NCBI GenBank assembly: GCA_963580455.1
Contig: OY756958.1
Coordinates: 21,650,501 to 21,714,500, forward strand
DNA from: Euonymus europaeus
Lineage: Eukaryota > Streptophyta > Magnoliopsida > Celastrales > Celastraceae
Direction of reading: 5' to 3'
DNA: 64,000 nt
The position numbers were made by a program, and so were the translations under genes. This document shows, piece after piece, positions 47,301-57,874 of the stretch. Every line of letters starts with the position of its first letter. Position 1 is the first letter of the stretch. Under the pieces are notes generated by a model. That model was not told the DNA's origin, searched no databases, and worked only from the letters and a program-made list of their open reading frames with translations.

Positions 47301-47930
47301 TGAGGATATTGTAACAGAGATGGGGTTTGGAGTACAGAAGAAAAATGGGAAGGTTAGCTTCTCATTAGATATTTAACAAGCTCATTTTCTCTTCTCATGC
47401 ACCTAGTAGAAATGCTTTTGCTTATATATAGTAGTAGCACCTATTAGACTTAGTCTGCGCTGCTATTATCATTTTGTTGCTTGTACTGACTGGAAAAATT
47501 GGATGTTATTCTCAGTTGAAGGTGATGAGAGAGCACAAGGGACAGAGAAACCTAGGTAGTCTTTTGGTTGCAGCAGAGGTTAGACATTTTTTAACCCTTG
47601 TAGGGATTTTTTTTGGGTGGAATTCAATTGACAGGATTGTTGTTTTAAGGCCTTGTAATTGTGTAATAAACTGGAAGGGTCACTGTTGCTTTAATCATTG
47701 CAGGTTTTCGAGATAAGTCCATCATTATATGTGGTGGAACTAAGAAAAACATATGGGGATTCTTCAGTGTATAGACAAGTATGGTCTCCTCTGTCTCCCT
47801 CTCTCCCGCTCTCTCCCTCTCTCACGATTGTTGACCCTGAATTCTTAATGTTGTGTTGCAGTTGTGTGATAAACTTTCAAATGATTTAGGCGTTCCTTCA
47901 ACCCAAGGGCTGCTGACCACAGAAGTTTGA
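44303..47930 (+). CDS. CIPK1: CBL-interacting protein kinase, CIPK1 type
   Basis: Twelve exons: 44303-44518, 44596-44658, 45934-46005, 46101-46208, 46307-46387, 46483-46662, 46742-46954, 47043-47147, 47236-47352, 47516-47578, 47704-47778, 47862-47930. All introns are GT-AG and fall between codons; the total is 453 residues. CIPKs are Ser/Thr kinases activated by Ca2+-loaded CBL sensors in abiotic-stress and ion signalling. Seen: P-loop LGEGNFGKV, Lys57 in AVK, HRDLK (Asp151), DFG (169-171), activation loop ending [12 protein letters not shown]. The NAF motif at 326-328 ([14 protein letters not shown]) binds CBLs, and a PP2C-interaction region follows. [17 protein letters not shown] and [10 protein letters not shown] are characteristic of CIPK1/CIPK17. 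The start at 44303 adds 22 residues with a poly-Asn tract; the ATG at 44369 is the alternative. Confidence 0.94.
44743..45020. repeat. direct repeat pair in CIPK intron 2
   Basis: About 75 bp at 44743-44820 recur at 44948-45020 (tggattaggtctgac/tggattaggcccggc, tttaatatgtg, aaagtgcaca). Between them is a piece resembling the MITE family of 20.6 kb (ggtttatacgctcataagctcag). Confidence 0.65.
45570..45697. repeat. short tandem repeat with palindrome in CIPK intron 2
   Basis: Two copies of a ~45-bp block (atgttatttggaatctaaat, then ctggtggatg-gac) lie at 45574-45617 and 45656-45697. The first copy contains a perfect 11-bp inverted repeat with a 7-base loop (45573-45601). Confidence 0.65.
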
Positions 47931-48409
47931 TAGGCAGTTGCTCCTGGAATTAGAAAAATTGATATTGCACTATGTATGGTGTAGTTTAGGGTATGTTTGT
48001 ATTGAGCGAAGGGTCTGGGGGAGAGAAACTTATTAAGAGAATATGAGAGAAGGTAATATATAATATTTTTCCCTTACCTTGTTTTGTTATGTTTAAAAAA
48101 AATAAAAGAATGAATTTGTGCCTTCCTTATTTGGATAGTTATCATAAGAGAGAAGAAATGAAAAAAATGGTATAATTTATTAATTTATCCTTATTTTTAA
48201 GTTAAAATATTGTGTATAAAAGCAAAATAAAACTCACTTATAAATAACGGGAGAATTGGAGGCTGGTCAATTATTCTGGATATGCAGCATTTTATATCAT
48301 TTAACTTTTTTTTTGTTATATCAGCTTTAATTCATATATAAATCATTTTAAAATAAAAAAATTTCATATGCAGCACTTTAAATTTTTAGAACACGTATTC
48401 GTAATTTAA
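47931..48409. other. CIPK 3' region
   Basis: Likely 3' UTR followed by AT-rich spacer. No further feature is seen. Confidence 0.45.
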
Positions 48410-48665
48410 CAGACTCAACGAATTTTTGTGTTATAATATAAATAATAAATGTTAAATCCTATGGGAAATGGATTCGCTAAACTCTAATGGGTTCGTGCAT
48501 CGGATTTCCATAATATAAACTAAACAATAAGTGTTAAATTTTAAGAGGAACGGATTCACTAAATCCTAACGGGTTCGTGTATCGGATTTTCATACCGTAA
48601 CCTAAATAATAAGTGTTAAATCCTAAGGAGAACAAAATCATTAAATCCTAACATGCTCGTATATA
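48410..48665. repeat. isolated array of the ~84-bp repeat
   Basis: About three units of the same tandem repeat found inside the Mutator-like elements at 37.4-37.7 and 53.4-53.65 kb (ggattcgctaaa, cgtgtatcggattttcat, aataagtgttaaat). The inverted arms of those elements are absent here, so this is a relic or an independently spread array. Confidence 0.75.
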
Positions 48666-49175
48666 CTCAACATATTGATTAAAGCAGTAAAATAATTAAT
48701 TAAAAGAAAAAATTATTATATTTTTTAAATTAATTTTTCTTCATTTAATATGTATTTTTCTTAAAAGCCTCCAACCTTATCATGAATCTAGAAAATAAAA
48801 GTCAAATTAAATAAAAAAATTAATAATTAGACTTAGTTACAAATAAATTTAAATGAGTGACATTACCCCTAATAAGTCTCATAAAACAGACTTACCTACA
48901 ATTTTGCCTATAAATAACTTAATTATAATTTCTCTTCCCTCCAAATGACTCCATTTTTTAGAGGAAGCATTTGAACAACAAATTAGTTAATTCTTCACTT
49001 TAATTCTCTCCAGATCCGTTTCTTTTTTTTCTTCTAACATATCCAAATAAGGGAATTAGAAGGAAGATCATTCCCCTCCCCCAAATCTCGCAATCCAAAC
49101 ACACTCTAATCACTTCTTCCTTTTCCCCTTCTTTTTAACTCCTCTCAAGGCATTTGAGGAAGATGTTACCATAGC
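48666..49175. other. AT-rich intergenic DNA
   Basis: No gene or repeat boundary is recognised. Confidence 0.4.
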
Positions 49176-49427
49176 TAACATTAGCTATATTTTCGGTTTG
49201 GGGTCGAGAAATCGAAACCCGTCTGCCAGTTCCCTGCCCTGGGAGTCACTGACAGATGTAAGTCGCAGGATGTGCAGCCTTACGGTAGGGACCACCTGCC
49301 GCTTTAGAAGTGGTCGAATGCCTCTACGAGGGTTCGAACTCACAACCTCCACTTCCCCCGTTAAGAGTTTTGACAAGGTGGGTACCGCTCAGCCATATGC
49401 CCTGGGGGGTAACATTAGCTATATTTT
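49176..49427 (-). mobile_element. tRNA-derived SINE with perfect 18-bp target duplication
   Basis: The 216-bp body (49194-49409) is flanked by identical copies of taacattagctatatttt (49176-49193 and 49410-49427). On the minus strand it carries an RNA polymerase III box A (TGGCTGAGCGG, 49385-49395) and, about 50 bases on, box B (AGTTCGAACCC, 49330-49340). Both match tRNA-type internal promoters. The rest (GGCAGGTGGTCCCTACCG, CAGACGGGTTTCG) is a non-tRNA body. An intact duplication suggests a fairly recent insertion. Confidence 0.88.
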
Positions 49428-49639
49428 AACTTGTAAGCAGTTAACATAGTTAATCTATGTGCCCATAAACTACATTAAGAAGATTTACTATCTTCTAACA
49501 ATGATACTGGACATCTGAATCAGCTATATGTTATTTGCAATGAACTAATATCCACAGGAAAACTTCTTGAGAAGTGTCCAGCTGGAGTACTACTTACAAC
49601 CACATAATAAAATTAAGCACACTAATACATATTTGGTCA

Positions 49640-50800
49640 TAGTTCAACAGTTAACTTGTCTTACGATGCTGCACAGGATTTGCCGTAATTTCTCTTGTTT
49701 ATAAGCAAGGTGGATGGGTCCATGCAACTCATGAGCTTTAATTTTCGAGAAAATGGGCCACCAATCCAACTTGTGTAAGAAGTCCAATGTGTAGGCCCAT
49801 TAACATGGACTCGACAAAATTGTTGACACTTATTATCAAAGTTGAATTCAGTGGGCTTATCAAGTCTTTGTCCCAAATCATCTGACAATTTTCTCAGCCA
49901 AATAAACTTGGTTTAAAGCTCCAGCTCTAGAAACATATTCCACCTCATCTATTGGCTGAGAACCACTATAGCACTAGGAACCAAGAGTGGAGACATAACT
50001 AGAGGTGCTCTTGCAATCATCCGGACTTTCAGTCCTGTTACTGTTAGCAAATCCTTTGTCAGTGTGATCCCTGTTAGAGAATCCCACATCGGGGGTTTAA
50101 CCCCATGTGAAGTGCTATATTATTGGGCAGTCTTCTCATCTCTATTGGGCCTTTTAGAGAGGAGAGTTAGGCCTATTAACATAATATCGGAGCGGCGATT
50201 GTTGGGCTCTACTCTGCACTTCTTTGGGCAATACCCTTAACCCACGTGCTTTGGGCCCATTCGGTAAGACCGTAAGCCCACGCACGTACGGAGGAGTGTT
50301 TGAGAATCCTACATCCGGGGTTTATCCCCATGTGAAGTGCTATATTATTGGGCAGTCCTCTCACCTCTATTGGGCCTTTTAGGGAGGAGAGTTAGGCCTA
50401 TTAACAATCCCTTCACCTTTCACATATATACCACAAGCCATAATCAGTTATGCCCTTTAAATACCTGATCACTCTTCTTACAACACCATGCATGATGATT
50501 AAGACTTGGAGATTGTTAAGCCGTGAAAGCAAGAGACATTAATAAATTTGGTCAATCGATACAATAAACTCCCTACAAGACTTCTGTAAGGGGATGCATC
50601 TACAGGTCAGTCTGTGCCCCATCTGCCAAAGACAGTTTGGAATTCAACACCAGTGGTGTAGCAACCTCCTTACAACTCTCCATACTAAATTGATGGATCT
50701 CCATTCCTAATGGATAGGACATTTCACCTAGATCTTACATTTCAAACTCATACTTCATTTCAGCTATGAAAGCATGCACTTCTTCAAGACCAAAAAAAGT
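49640..50800 (-). pseudogene. decayed copia RT/RNase H relic, split by a TRIM
   Basis: Minus-strand translation in shifting frames shows Ty1/copia pol. Around 50800-50425 it reads HAFIAEMKYEFEM-stop-DLGEMSYSLGMEI, then ATPLVLNSKLSLADG and VIRYLKGITDYGLWYICE. Across the TRIM (50072-50406) it resumes with DDCKSTSSYVSTLGS, PIDEVEYVSRAGALNQV and DLGQRLDKPTEFNFDNK. Many stops and frameshifts show it is long dead. No LTRs were identified for it. Confidence 0.7.
50072..50406 (+). mobile_element. TRIM (miniature LTR retrotransposon)
   Basis: Two 110-bp LTRs (50072-50181 and 50297-50406) differ at 7 positions by eye. Each starts TGTT and ends TTAACA. The 5' LTR is followed at once by taatatcggagc, a diverged tRNA-iMet primer site (canonical TGGTATCAGAGC), and the 3' LTR is preceded by the purine tract ggaggag. 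The target duplication atccc is perfect (50067-50071, 50407-50411). The 115-bp interior has no coding capacity, so movement would need another element's proteins. It is inserted in the copia relic. Confidence 0.92.
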
Positions 50801-50825
50801 CATCAAAATTTGTATGATTGTGGGG

Positions 50826-51835
50826 TTACAAGATTATGATTAATGACATTAATTATTGTATTAGGAATCTGTTCCTTCATGCTACTATGTTAATGTAAAA
50901 TATTGCAGAAATATGTATCAAACATATTGTAGAAATATGTTAATAGTATTAAAAATGTAGAAATATGCTAATATTATTAAAAATGTTAAAATATTAGTAT
51001 ATATATATATATAAAGTAGAAATATGTTAATATTATTAAACATGCTAAAATATTAGTATATAAATCTCAATGTTTATTAAATTATACATACTCCTGTATA
51101 TAATTAGTCACAACATTTGAAACATCATTTTTATTATCAGAAAAAATGAACCAAAAACCCACATAATTTGAAATAGTTTATATGTCAGTATTTGAAACAT
51201 CATATACGCTACCAACATATATGTCAAATTACTCTCTCCGTCCCTATTTGATAAATTCATTTTTTTTTCACATATGTTAAGAAAATTCAATTAATATCAT
51301 TAAATTAAAATACAAATTTTATTTCTAATATATTCTTCATTAACACCATTCCATTTACCCTAATTTCTTGAAAATAAAGAGAATATGAAAAGTTGTGTAG
51401 TATTATTTGTTGATAAAGATGCAAAATAAATGATGATAAATTAGTAAACTAGTCATTTTTATTTATTATGAATAAGAGAGTGAGCTATAGTTAGGGACAA
51501 ATAAAAAATATAACCTATTAAATAAAAACCGAGGGAGTATATGCTACTTCAAAAATTATTTCCCAAACGAATGATAGCCTAATCTACAGCTACAATAATA
51601 AATTTGGTTGTTGGAAAATCAAAAAAATTATGCTTTTAAGCATTAACTAATAATATTGTATTGATTGTTGGCCCTCTCAAGTCAATACCAATAATGAACC
51701 TGGGAAGATGACATATTCTACCAATGGAGTTGTCTGCTTATTAAATCCCATTGTTTAATCTTATCTTGTACTCCTATATTTTAAATCACTTCACAATTTC
51801 ATATCTATAAACGATATTTGTTAGAAAATTTGAGG
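50826..51835. repeat. dispersed segment, copy 1 of a local duplication
   Basis: Two blocks here (50826-50893 and 51593-51835) match two blocks at 55493-55560 and 56735-56965 in the same order and orientation. Shared phrases include acaagattatgattaatgac, gttccttcatg, ccctctcaagtc, gttgtctgct and cacttcacaatttcatatct. Each copy has its own Stowaway MITE between the blocks. Confidence 0.65.
51232..51537. mobile_element. Stowaway-like MITE
   Basis: 306 bp with TA target duplications (51230-51231, 51538-51539). The left end is CTCTCTCCGTCCCTATTTG and the right end, reversed, CTCCCTCGGTTTTTATTT, a Tc1/Mariner-derived pattern. Non-coding. Confidence 0.85.
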
Positions 51836-52600
51836 CAAAATATATTATAAATTTCATACCTCATACACATTAATAATATCATCTACTTTAAATTGTTCAG
51901 TTCACTGAATACATCGGCCCCATATTTGTGTTGTTTGGTTCACTTGGATATTCTTCCTTAAGTCTAGCAAGTGAGATTGGATCTAACTCACTAGACAAGA
52001 GTAAATGATTTGTTATGTGTATGAAGTGGATTCTCCTTAAAAAAGAGTCTCAACCTTCTACATCTTTAAATCACTTCACAATTTCATATTTATAAACGAG
52101 ATTTGTTAGAAAACTAGAGGTAAAATATGTTATAAATTTCATACCTTATGCACACTAACAATATTGTCCGCTTTAGGTTGTCCGATTCACTAGATAATGA
52201 GGCTCATATATGGGTTGTCCGGTTCACTTGGATATTCCTCCTCAAGTCTAGCAAGTGAAATTGGACCTAACTCACTAGACAAGGAAAAATGTTTTGTTAT
52301 GTGTATGAAGTGAGCTTCTCCTTATAAATGAGTCTCAACCTTCCACATCCTTCGATATGAGAGTTTTACACTCTCCTGCACTTATAGACTGAGTTACACC
52401 ACAGACCTAACGAATGGATGAATAGATGTCACTGGATATATCGGGCCCATATGTGGATTGTCTGGTTCATTTGGATACATCGGACCCGCACAATTTTATT
52501 ACTCCTCAAGTCTAGCAAGTGGGCTTGGACCCAACTCACTAGATGAAGGAAAAAGACATTGTTATGTGTAAGGAGTCTCAACCTCCCACATTTACAAAAT
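51784..52600. repeat. ~285-bp tandem repeat, about 2.6 copies
   Basis: Copy 1 is about 51784-52067, copy 2 about 52068-52350, and a diverged partial copy lies at 52410-52600. Shared phrases are aaatcacttcacaatttcat, ggttcacttggatattc, aagtctagcaagtga, aactcactagacaa and tgttatgtgtatgaagtg. The first copy overlaps the end of the dispersed segment listed at 50826-51835. Confidence 0.75.
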
Positions 52601-52991
52601 ATTTTCATTTCTCTACTCTTTTTTTTTTTTTGGGTTAGGGGAATTGGGATAAGAAGATTTAAACTCACTTCTTATTGAAAGAGTCGATCATTACATATAT
52701 AATAATTATTGCTCAACCGCAAGCTTAGTTATATTTCTCTACTTTAACTATTGACCTTTTTTCTTTTTTTTTCTATCAAATTTTTTATTTATGTCGTCGT
52801 ACTTTCATTTAGCTACCAATTCTGTCTTGATTCAGATTTTTTAATTTTTGATAATAAGGAAAAAAAATCTGATGTCGCTTAGCCTCCTCTGGTGAACGGT
52901 CGACGTGGCATTTTAAAAATTAATTTCTTTATTTTACACATGTACATTTCCAGATTTTTCTTTCATTTGCAGGTTTACTCGTTTTTGTTTT

Positions 52992-54021
52992 CAAAAATGT
53001 TATAAAACCAAATTTTTAGTAACCTAACTCAACTCAAGTCTACATAACACTCCATATAAGTGGAACATATTGGACTTTTTCAAAAATCAATTAAGCATAT
53101 TTTTTATTTATTTTTTAATAAGCGAAATTTTTAAATGTTTTTTCTCTAAAAATACATGTTAAATTTTTAAAAAAATTACATATTCGAACTCAGCGAGTAA
53201 AAATGTTTCTAATAAGACTCATTGTCAATAGTTTTTATCGTATTTTTTCAATTACATTATTTTTAAAAACAATATAATTCATATATATGATGTGTAAACA
53301 GTTTATTCGAGTTGAAATTTTGTTATACTATGATATTAGAATAAATATTTGTTATTTTTTGCATTTTTATTTAAATTATGTTGGGTATCCTAACCCGTTA
53401 AGTTTTAATAGTTAGGGTTTAGCACCTCGGACATTTATGATTTTAGTAACAAATTTGAGTTTTTTTAAGTTACAACATGAAAATCCGATACACAAGTCCG
53501 TTAGGGTTTAGCGAATTTGTTCCCCTTGGAGTTTATAACATTTATTGTTTAGGTTACAACATTAAAATCTGATACATGAGTTCGTTAGGGTTTAAAGAAT
53601 TCGTTCCTCTTAGGGTTTAACACTTATTGTTTAGTTTACAATATGAAAATCGATATACGAGCCCATATCAGTACATATAAATAAACATTAGAACCTACGT
53701 AATTCACATATTAGTAAAAAAATAATGTAATTAAAATGACTGAATAAAATTTATCGATGAAGGATCTTGTTGGATGGATCTTTACTTGTTGATTCTGGAT
53801 ATGTAATTTTTTTTTCGAAATCTAATATTTATTTTAAGAGATAAAGTGTTTTAAAATTTTGTTTAAGAAAAAAAAATCAAAAAAAAAATGTGCTGTGTAA
53901 TTTCAAATAAGATATTTTATTTTCTTAAATTTTAATTTTATATGTCATATGCTTAGAAAGCATGCCATGTAGACTTGAGTTAATGTTGGGTTACAAAAAC
54001 TTGGGCTATTTAGCACTACTC
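52992..54021. mobile_element. long-TIR Mutator-like element with internal tandem array, copy 2 (inverted)
   Basis: A 1030-bp element with perfect 9-bp target duplications (ttttgtttt at 52983-52991 and 54022-54030). It is the reverse complement of the family member at 37023-38198: its right end reads gggctatttagcactactc, the mirror of gagtagtgctaaatagccc. The inner array (about 53395-53650) has the same ~84-bp unit in reverse (gttagggtttagcgaatttg, atgaaaatccgatacac). No transposase frame is present. Confidence 0.85.
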
Positions 54022-54099
54022 TTTTGTTTTTATTTTTTGAATGTAGAACAGTAAAACCAAGTACACAAAGAAATACACATCATCCGCCATCTGGACAGT

Positions 54100-55487
54100 T
54101 TGTCAGAAGAGGTTGAGCCATGCCAGTTTTTTTTGTCGAGTTTATCACCAAAAACTTGAATCAGGAGACAAGTTGATGAATTTAGGAACGGAAGATCTTA
54201 CCATAAGTTTTTTATGGTATATAAGTGTTAAGGTCATAACTTAGATGAAATTAAATTTACCATCGGCTGAGTCATATCATGACATTGTACGTATTTGGTC
54301 TGTTTTGGTGGCGGGAAGCAGTAAAACTTCACCTTGTCATGATAGTACACTTATAGTGTATTGACCAGACCGAGTATGAATCGATTGGTTTACACCAACT
54401 GAACAGTCAATTGTGCATTCATGCATAATTTATGAATTTATCTAATCTCTTAATTCTTTCAATAGTTATGGTACATACATATGCACTCGATGTATGAGAC
54501 TTTGATTTTATCAGGGTTTAGGTCTAATCATAGGTTAATATATTCATAGAGTTGGATAAGTGCATTAATGCATAATAGAAAATAATTATTAATTGAATTC
54601 ATGTCCTTAATTGAATTGTGAATCACCCCCTTCAGAAGTTTATAGGATTTGAGATTAAGTCGAGCCCAGCTGACAGATTTTAATCTGACTCATTTAAATA
54701 AGTTAACTGGAAGTGGTCAAAGAAAATATGTTAATTGAATATAGTTGTTAGATTATATATATTTAATTAGTGGGTATTTAGTTCTTAAACGTAATGAGAA
54801 AATAGATAATCATAACTCAAAGGACTCAAATATAATTTGAGAATAAAATGTGGAGTGCAATATAAATATTTTAACGAATATATTTATATTTATAAAATAA
54901 AATAAGTCCTTCTTATTTTTATAGAAGTCCATATTTTATTTTCCTTATTGATCCCTAAAATAATCGAAAAAGCCCATGTTAGTAATTAAAAGAAAATGAC
55001 TTTATAGAAGGCAACCTACCTTCTCCTAAAACACATTGGTTTTAGAAAAAGGGGGGAGGCCGCCCACCCTATAGATGGGGAGAGGTTCTTTTCACAGGTT
55101 TTTTTTTAGTTCTAGCAAAATTGTTTCGAGAGTCCACTCTCTAGAAATCAAAGTAAGGGTTACTGGAAATATTTTGGAAAGCTACCAAATTTTTGAGATC
55201 ATTGATTTTGGGCCAACATCTATTCAAAGAGAGAAAGGAGGGTCAACCAACATCAATCCAAGGAGAAGAGAGGGTTCGGTCATACCTAGTTCAAGGGGAG
55301 GAGAGGAGATCCAACTTGTTTGTAGATTGGAGCTTTTTTTCCTAATCGGTCTACAAACTTATAACTCTTTAAGACATGATTAATTGGTCGGATTCGATTA
55401 GATAATTAAAATTTGAAACTCTAGTGCATTCAAGCAAGTGTATCTACAATCCTCAATAAAACTTCCGCCCATGTTTAGATTCCATCA
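54100..55487 (+). repeat. LTR-like sequence, probably a copia solo or 3' LTR
   Basis: The right part has the look of a plant copia LTR: tattttattttccttattgatcc, a GA-rich stretch (55230-55310), then cttccgcccatgtttagatt and the end ccatca at 55482-55487. The left end and a target duplication were not found. No primer site follows, so it is not a 5' LTR of a complete element. Confidence 0.35.
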
Positions 55488-55492
55488 GTGCC

Positions 55493-56965
55493 AAGTTACA
55501 AGATTATGATTAATGACATTAATTATAGTATTAGGAATATGTTCCTTCATGTTACGAGGGTGTATAGCCTAACAAGGTGTGATACCCGGGATTTGTTGTA
55601 AAATCCACTGTAATTCCAATTTACTGTTAAATATATTTTAAAAATTTAAAAATTTTTATTTTTATTTCGATCATTTATTGTGAATTCAAGATACGATTTT
55701 TATCAAAATTAAAAATCAAATTTATATTAAACGAGACATAGAGAATTTTGAGTATATATCCAAAAGTTCAAAACGGTCATATCTTTTTCATGTTGAATTT
55801 GATTTTTATTACAAACAAAATGAAGGGTAGCAGCGAAATGACTCGAAGGATGATCCACTTGATATAGTACATGAACACATCAGATTAAAATTTTCTCATT
55901 TTTACTATATATCAAAACAGACTTATACATTTGAAGATCTGTCTGATTGTAATTTGATAGAATCAACACAACAAGCGATTAATAGTGAATGACTTCTTCT
56001 TCTATGTTCATGAACTGCGCAACACTAAAAACAGAATCACAAATCGAGCAGCGATACTTGATCACGAACCAAACAGCTACACAGCTCGGACACCAGACAT
56101 CTTCCGTTGTCTGACCTCGTCTCAGGAACTCAAACTCAGGTGGAAGAGAAATGCCTAGGGTTTCAATGTCACAAGTTGGAAAACAACATCTCAGTAAAAG
56201 AAAAGTGTGAATCCCTAGACTCTTTGAGTTCTTTACATAGAGGGACAGAGGGACCTCGTAGCAATTATATTTTGACCTCATAGCAAATACTCCCTCCGTC
56301 CCATTTTAATGAGCACTTATTCCTTTTTGGGATGTCCCAAAATACATGTCCATTTCAATTAATGAAAGCTATTTTTCTCCATTTTTTCCTTATTTACTTT
56401 TAACTTGAAAAACTCAATAACCTGCGCATTAATTATAGTGTCAAAGTATTTGTCATTATAAATAGGGATATAAACGTCAAATTGAAAAGAAATTAAATAT
56501 TTTCTTAAACTGTGTGAAAAAGTGAAGGGAACAATTAAAATGGGACGGAGGGAGTATATTTCGTTATCTTACAAACATTCTATTTGGGCTAAAAAAATCA
56601 TTAATTAAGGATTAATTAAGGATATATTAGGAAGTATGCAAGTAAAATTTAATTTTCTCTTTGCATTAATTAAATTTTTTTAATCTGTGTGAAAAAAGAA
56701 GTGAAACTATATTAATGAGACGGGTGGGTGAATGTTATAATAATAACTTTGGTTGTTGGGAAATCAAAATTTATATGCTTTTTAGCATTTAATAATATTC
56801 ACTGTCGACCCTCTCAAGTCGGCACTATAATGGAACGACATTTTACCAAATACCAAGGCAGTTGTCTGCTAATTAAATCCTTTGATTTATCCTATCTTGA
56901 GCAGTCCTATGTTAAATCACTTCACAATTTCATATCTATAAACAAGATTTGTCAAGGCTTGTTAG
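55493..56965. repeat. dispersed segment, copy 2 of a local duplication
   Basis: Matches 50826-51835 in two blocks (55493-55560, 56735-56965). The intervening 1.1 kb differs and holds a different Stowaway insertion. It is not coding; the short frames at 55979-56281 and 56728-56979 have no known domain. Confidence 0.6.
56290..56554. mobile_element. Stowaway MITE
   Basis: 265 bp with TA duplications (56288-56289, 56555-56556). The inverted ends are nearly perfect, starting CTCCCTCCGTCCCATTTTAA, the classic Stowaway terminus. Confidence 0.93.
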
Positions 56966-57874
56966 TAGATAGCCTCTAAATACACTAATGTGTTATACTC
57001 CATATATCACCCCGATCCATCAAATTCTCTCCAAATTCAACACCGTCCATCATATACTCTATACACCCCCCTCCCTTAATGATTCATCATCTCTACAACT
57101 ATTTTTTTCCATTTTTTAAAACAAATTCTCTAATTTTCAAAATTTATTTATACACCTCCAATAATAATTATGTTTGTCTTTTATGTACAATAATTAAAAG
57201 ATGATGAATGTGTTTGAATAATTTCTATAATTATTATTTTGTGTTGTTTGGACATTTTAGGTATTTCGATTATTTTTTACAGATTTTCTTCAATAATTTA
57301 AAATATTGTGTTCAATTTGTGACCCGAATTCTATTTTCATTCGACCCGAAAAACTCACGATACGACATAATTTGGTTACGAAAATTTATGAGATTTTTTG
57401 TGGAATCTGTGGTGGAGCGGAAGGATCGAGCAGATAGCACTATAACAATCATATATATACAGTGAAAACCGAAATCTTTCTTCTTAAAATATGGGGTGCT
57501 GGATTCCCACATTAATGGAAGTATCCAGACATATTTTAAAATTTTAACAAAAAAAGTCCGGAAACTCTCCACACGTGTGAAGCATGAACTAAGTGAATGA
57601 ATAGTAAAAATATGGGACCCAATGAACCAACTGAAATGTAGCACTTCGCCATCAGTCTTCATAGACTGTCTGCTCAAACTTGTACAGTGCAAGCAATTTG
57701 GTCACAATCGACATTAATTGAGCTGTCGAATTCACCAACAATATGCGAAAACCCAGATTCAAAAAAAAATCACAAAAATATTCAAATAGACAATAACTTA
57801 ATTTTATAATATAGCATCATTGAATTTGACAAAAGATATTTCCCCAAATGGAAGCAATAATAGTCATCCAAACT
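56966..57874. other. intergenic DNA, nothing recognised
   Basis: No gene is supported. The overlapping open frames on both strands at 57208-57692 are low in coding character and have no recognisable motif. Confidence 0.4.

Noticed and set aside
49185..49449. Short open frames on both strands, and a possible tRNA gene
   Set aside because: The sequence is a SINE with tRNA-type promoter boxes; it cannot form a complete tRNA cloverleaf and carries SINE-type target duplications.
57208..57692. Overlapping open frames of 85 and 126 codons on opposite strands
   Set aside because: Composition is AT-driven and no motif, splice structure or family resemblance is visible.
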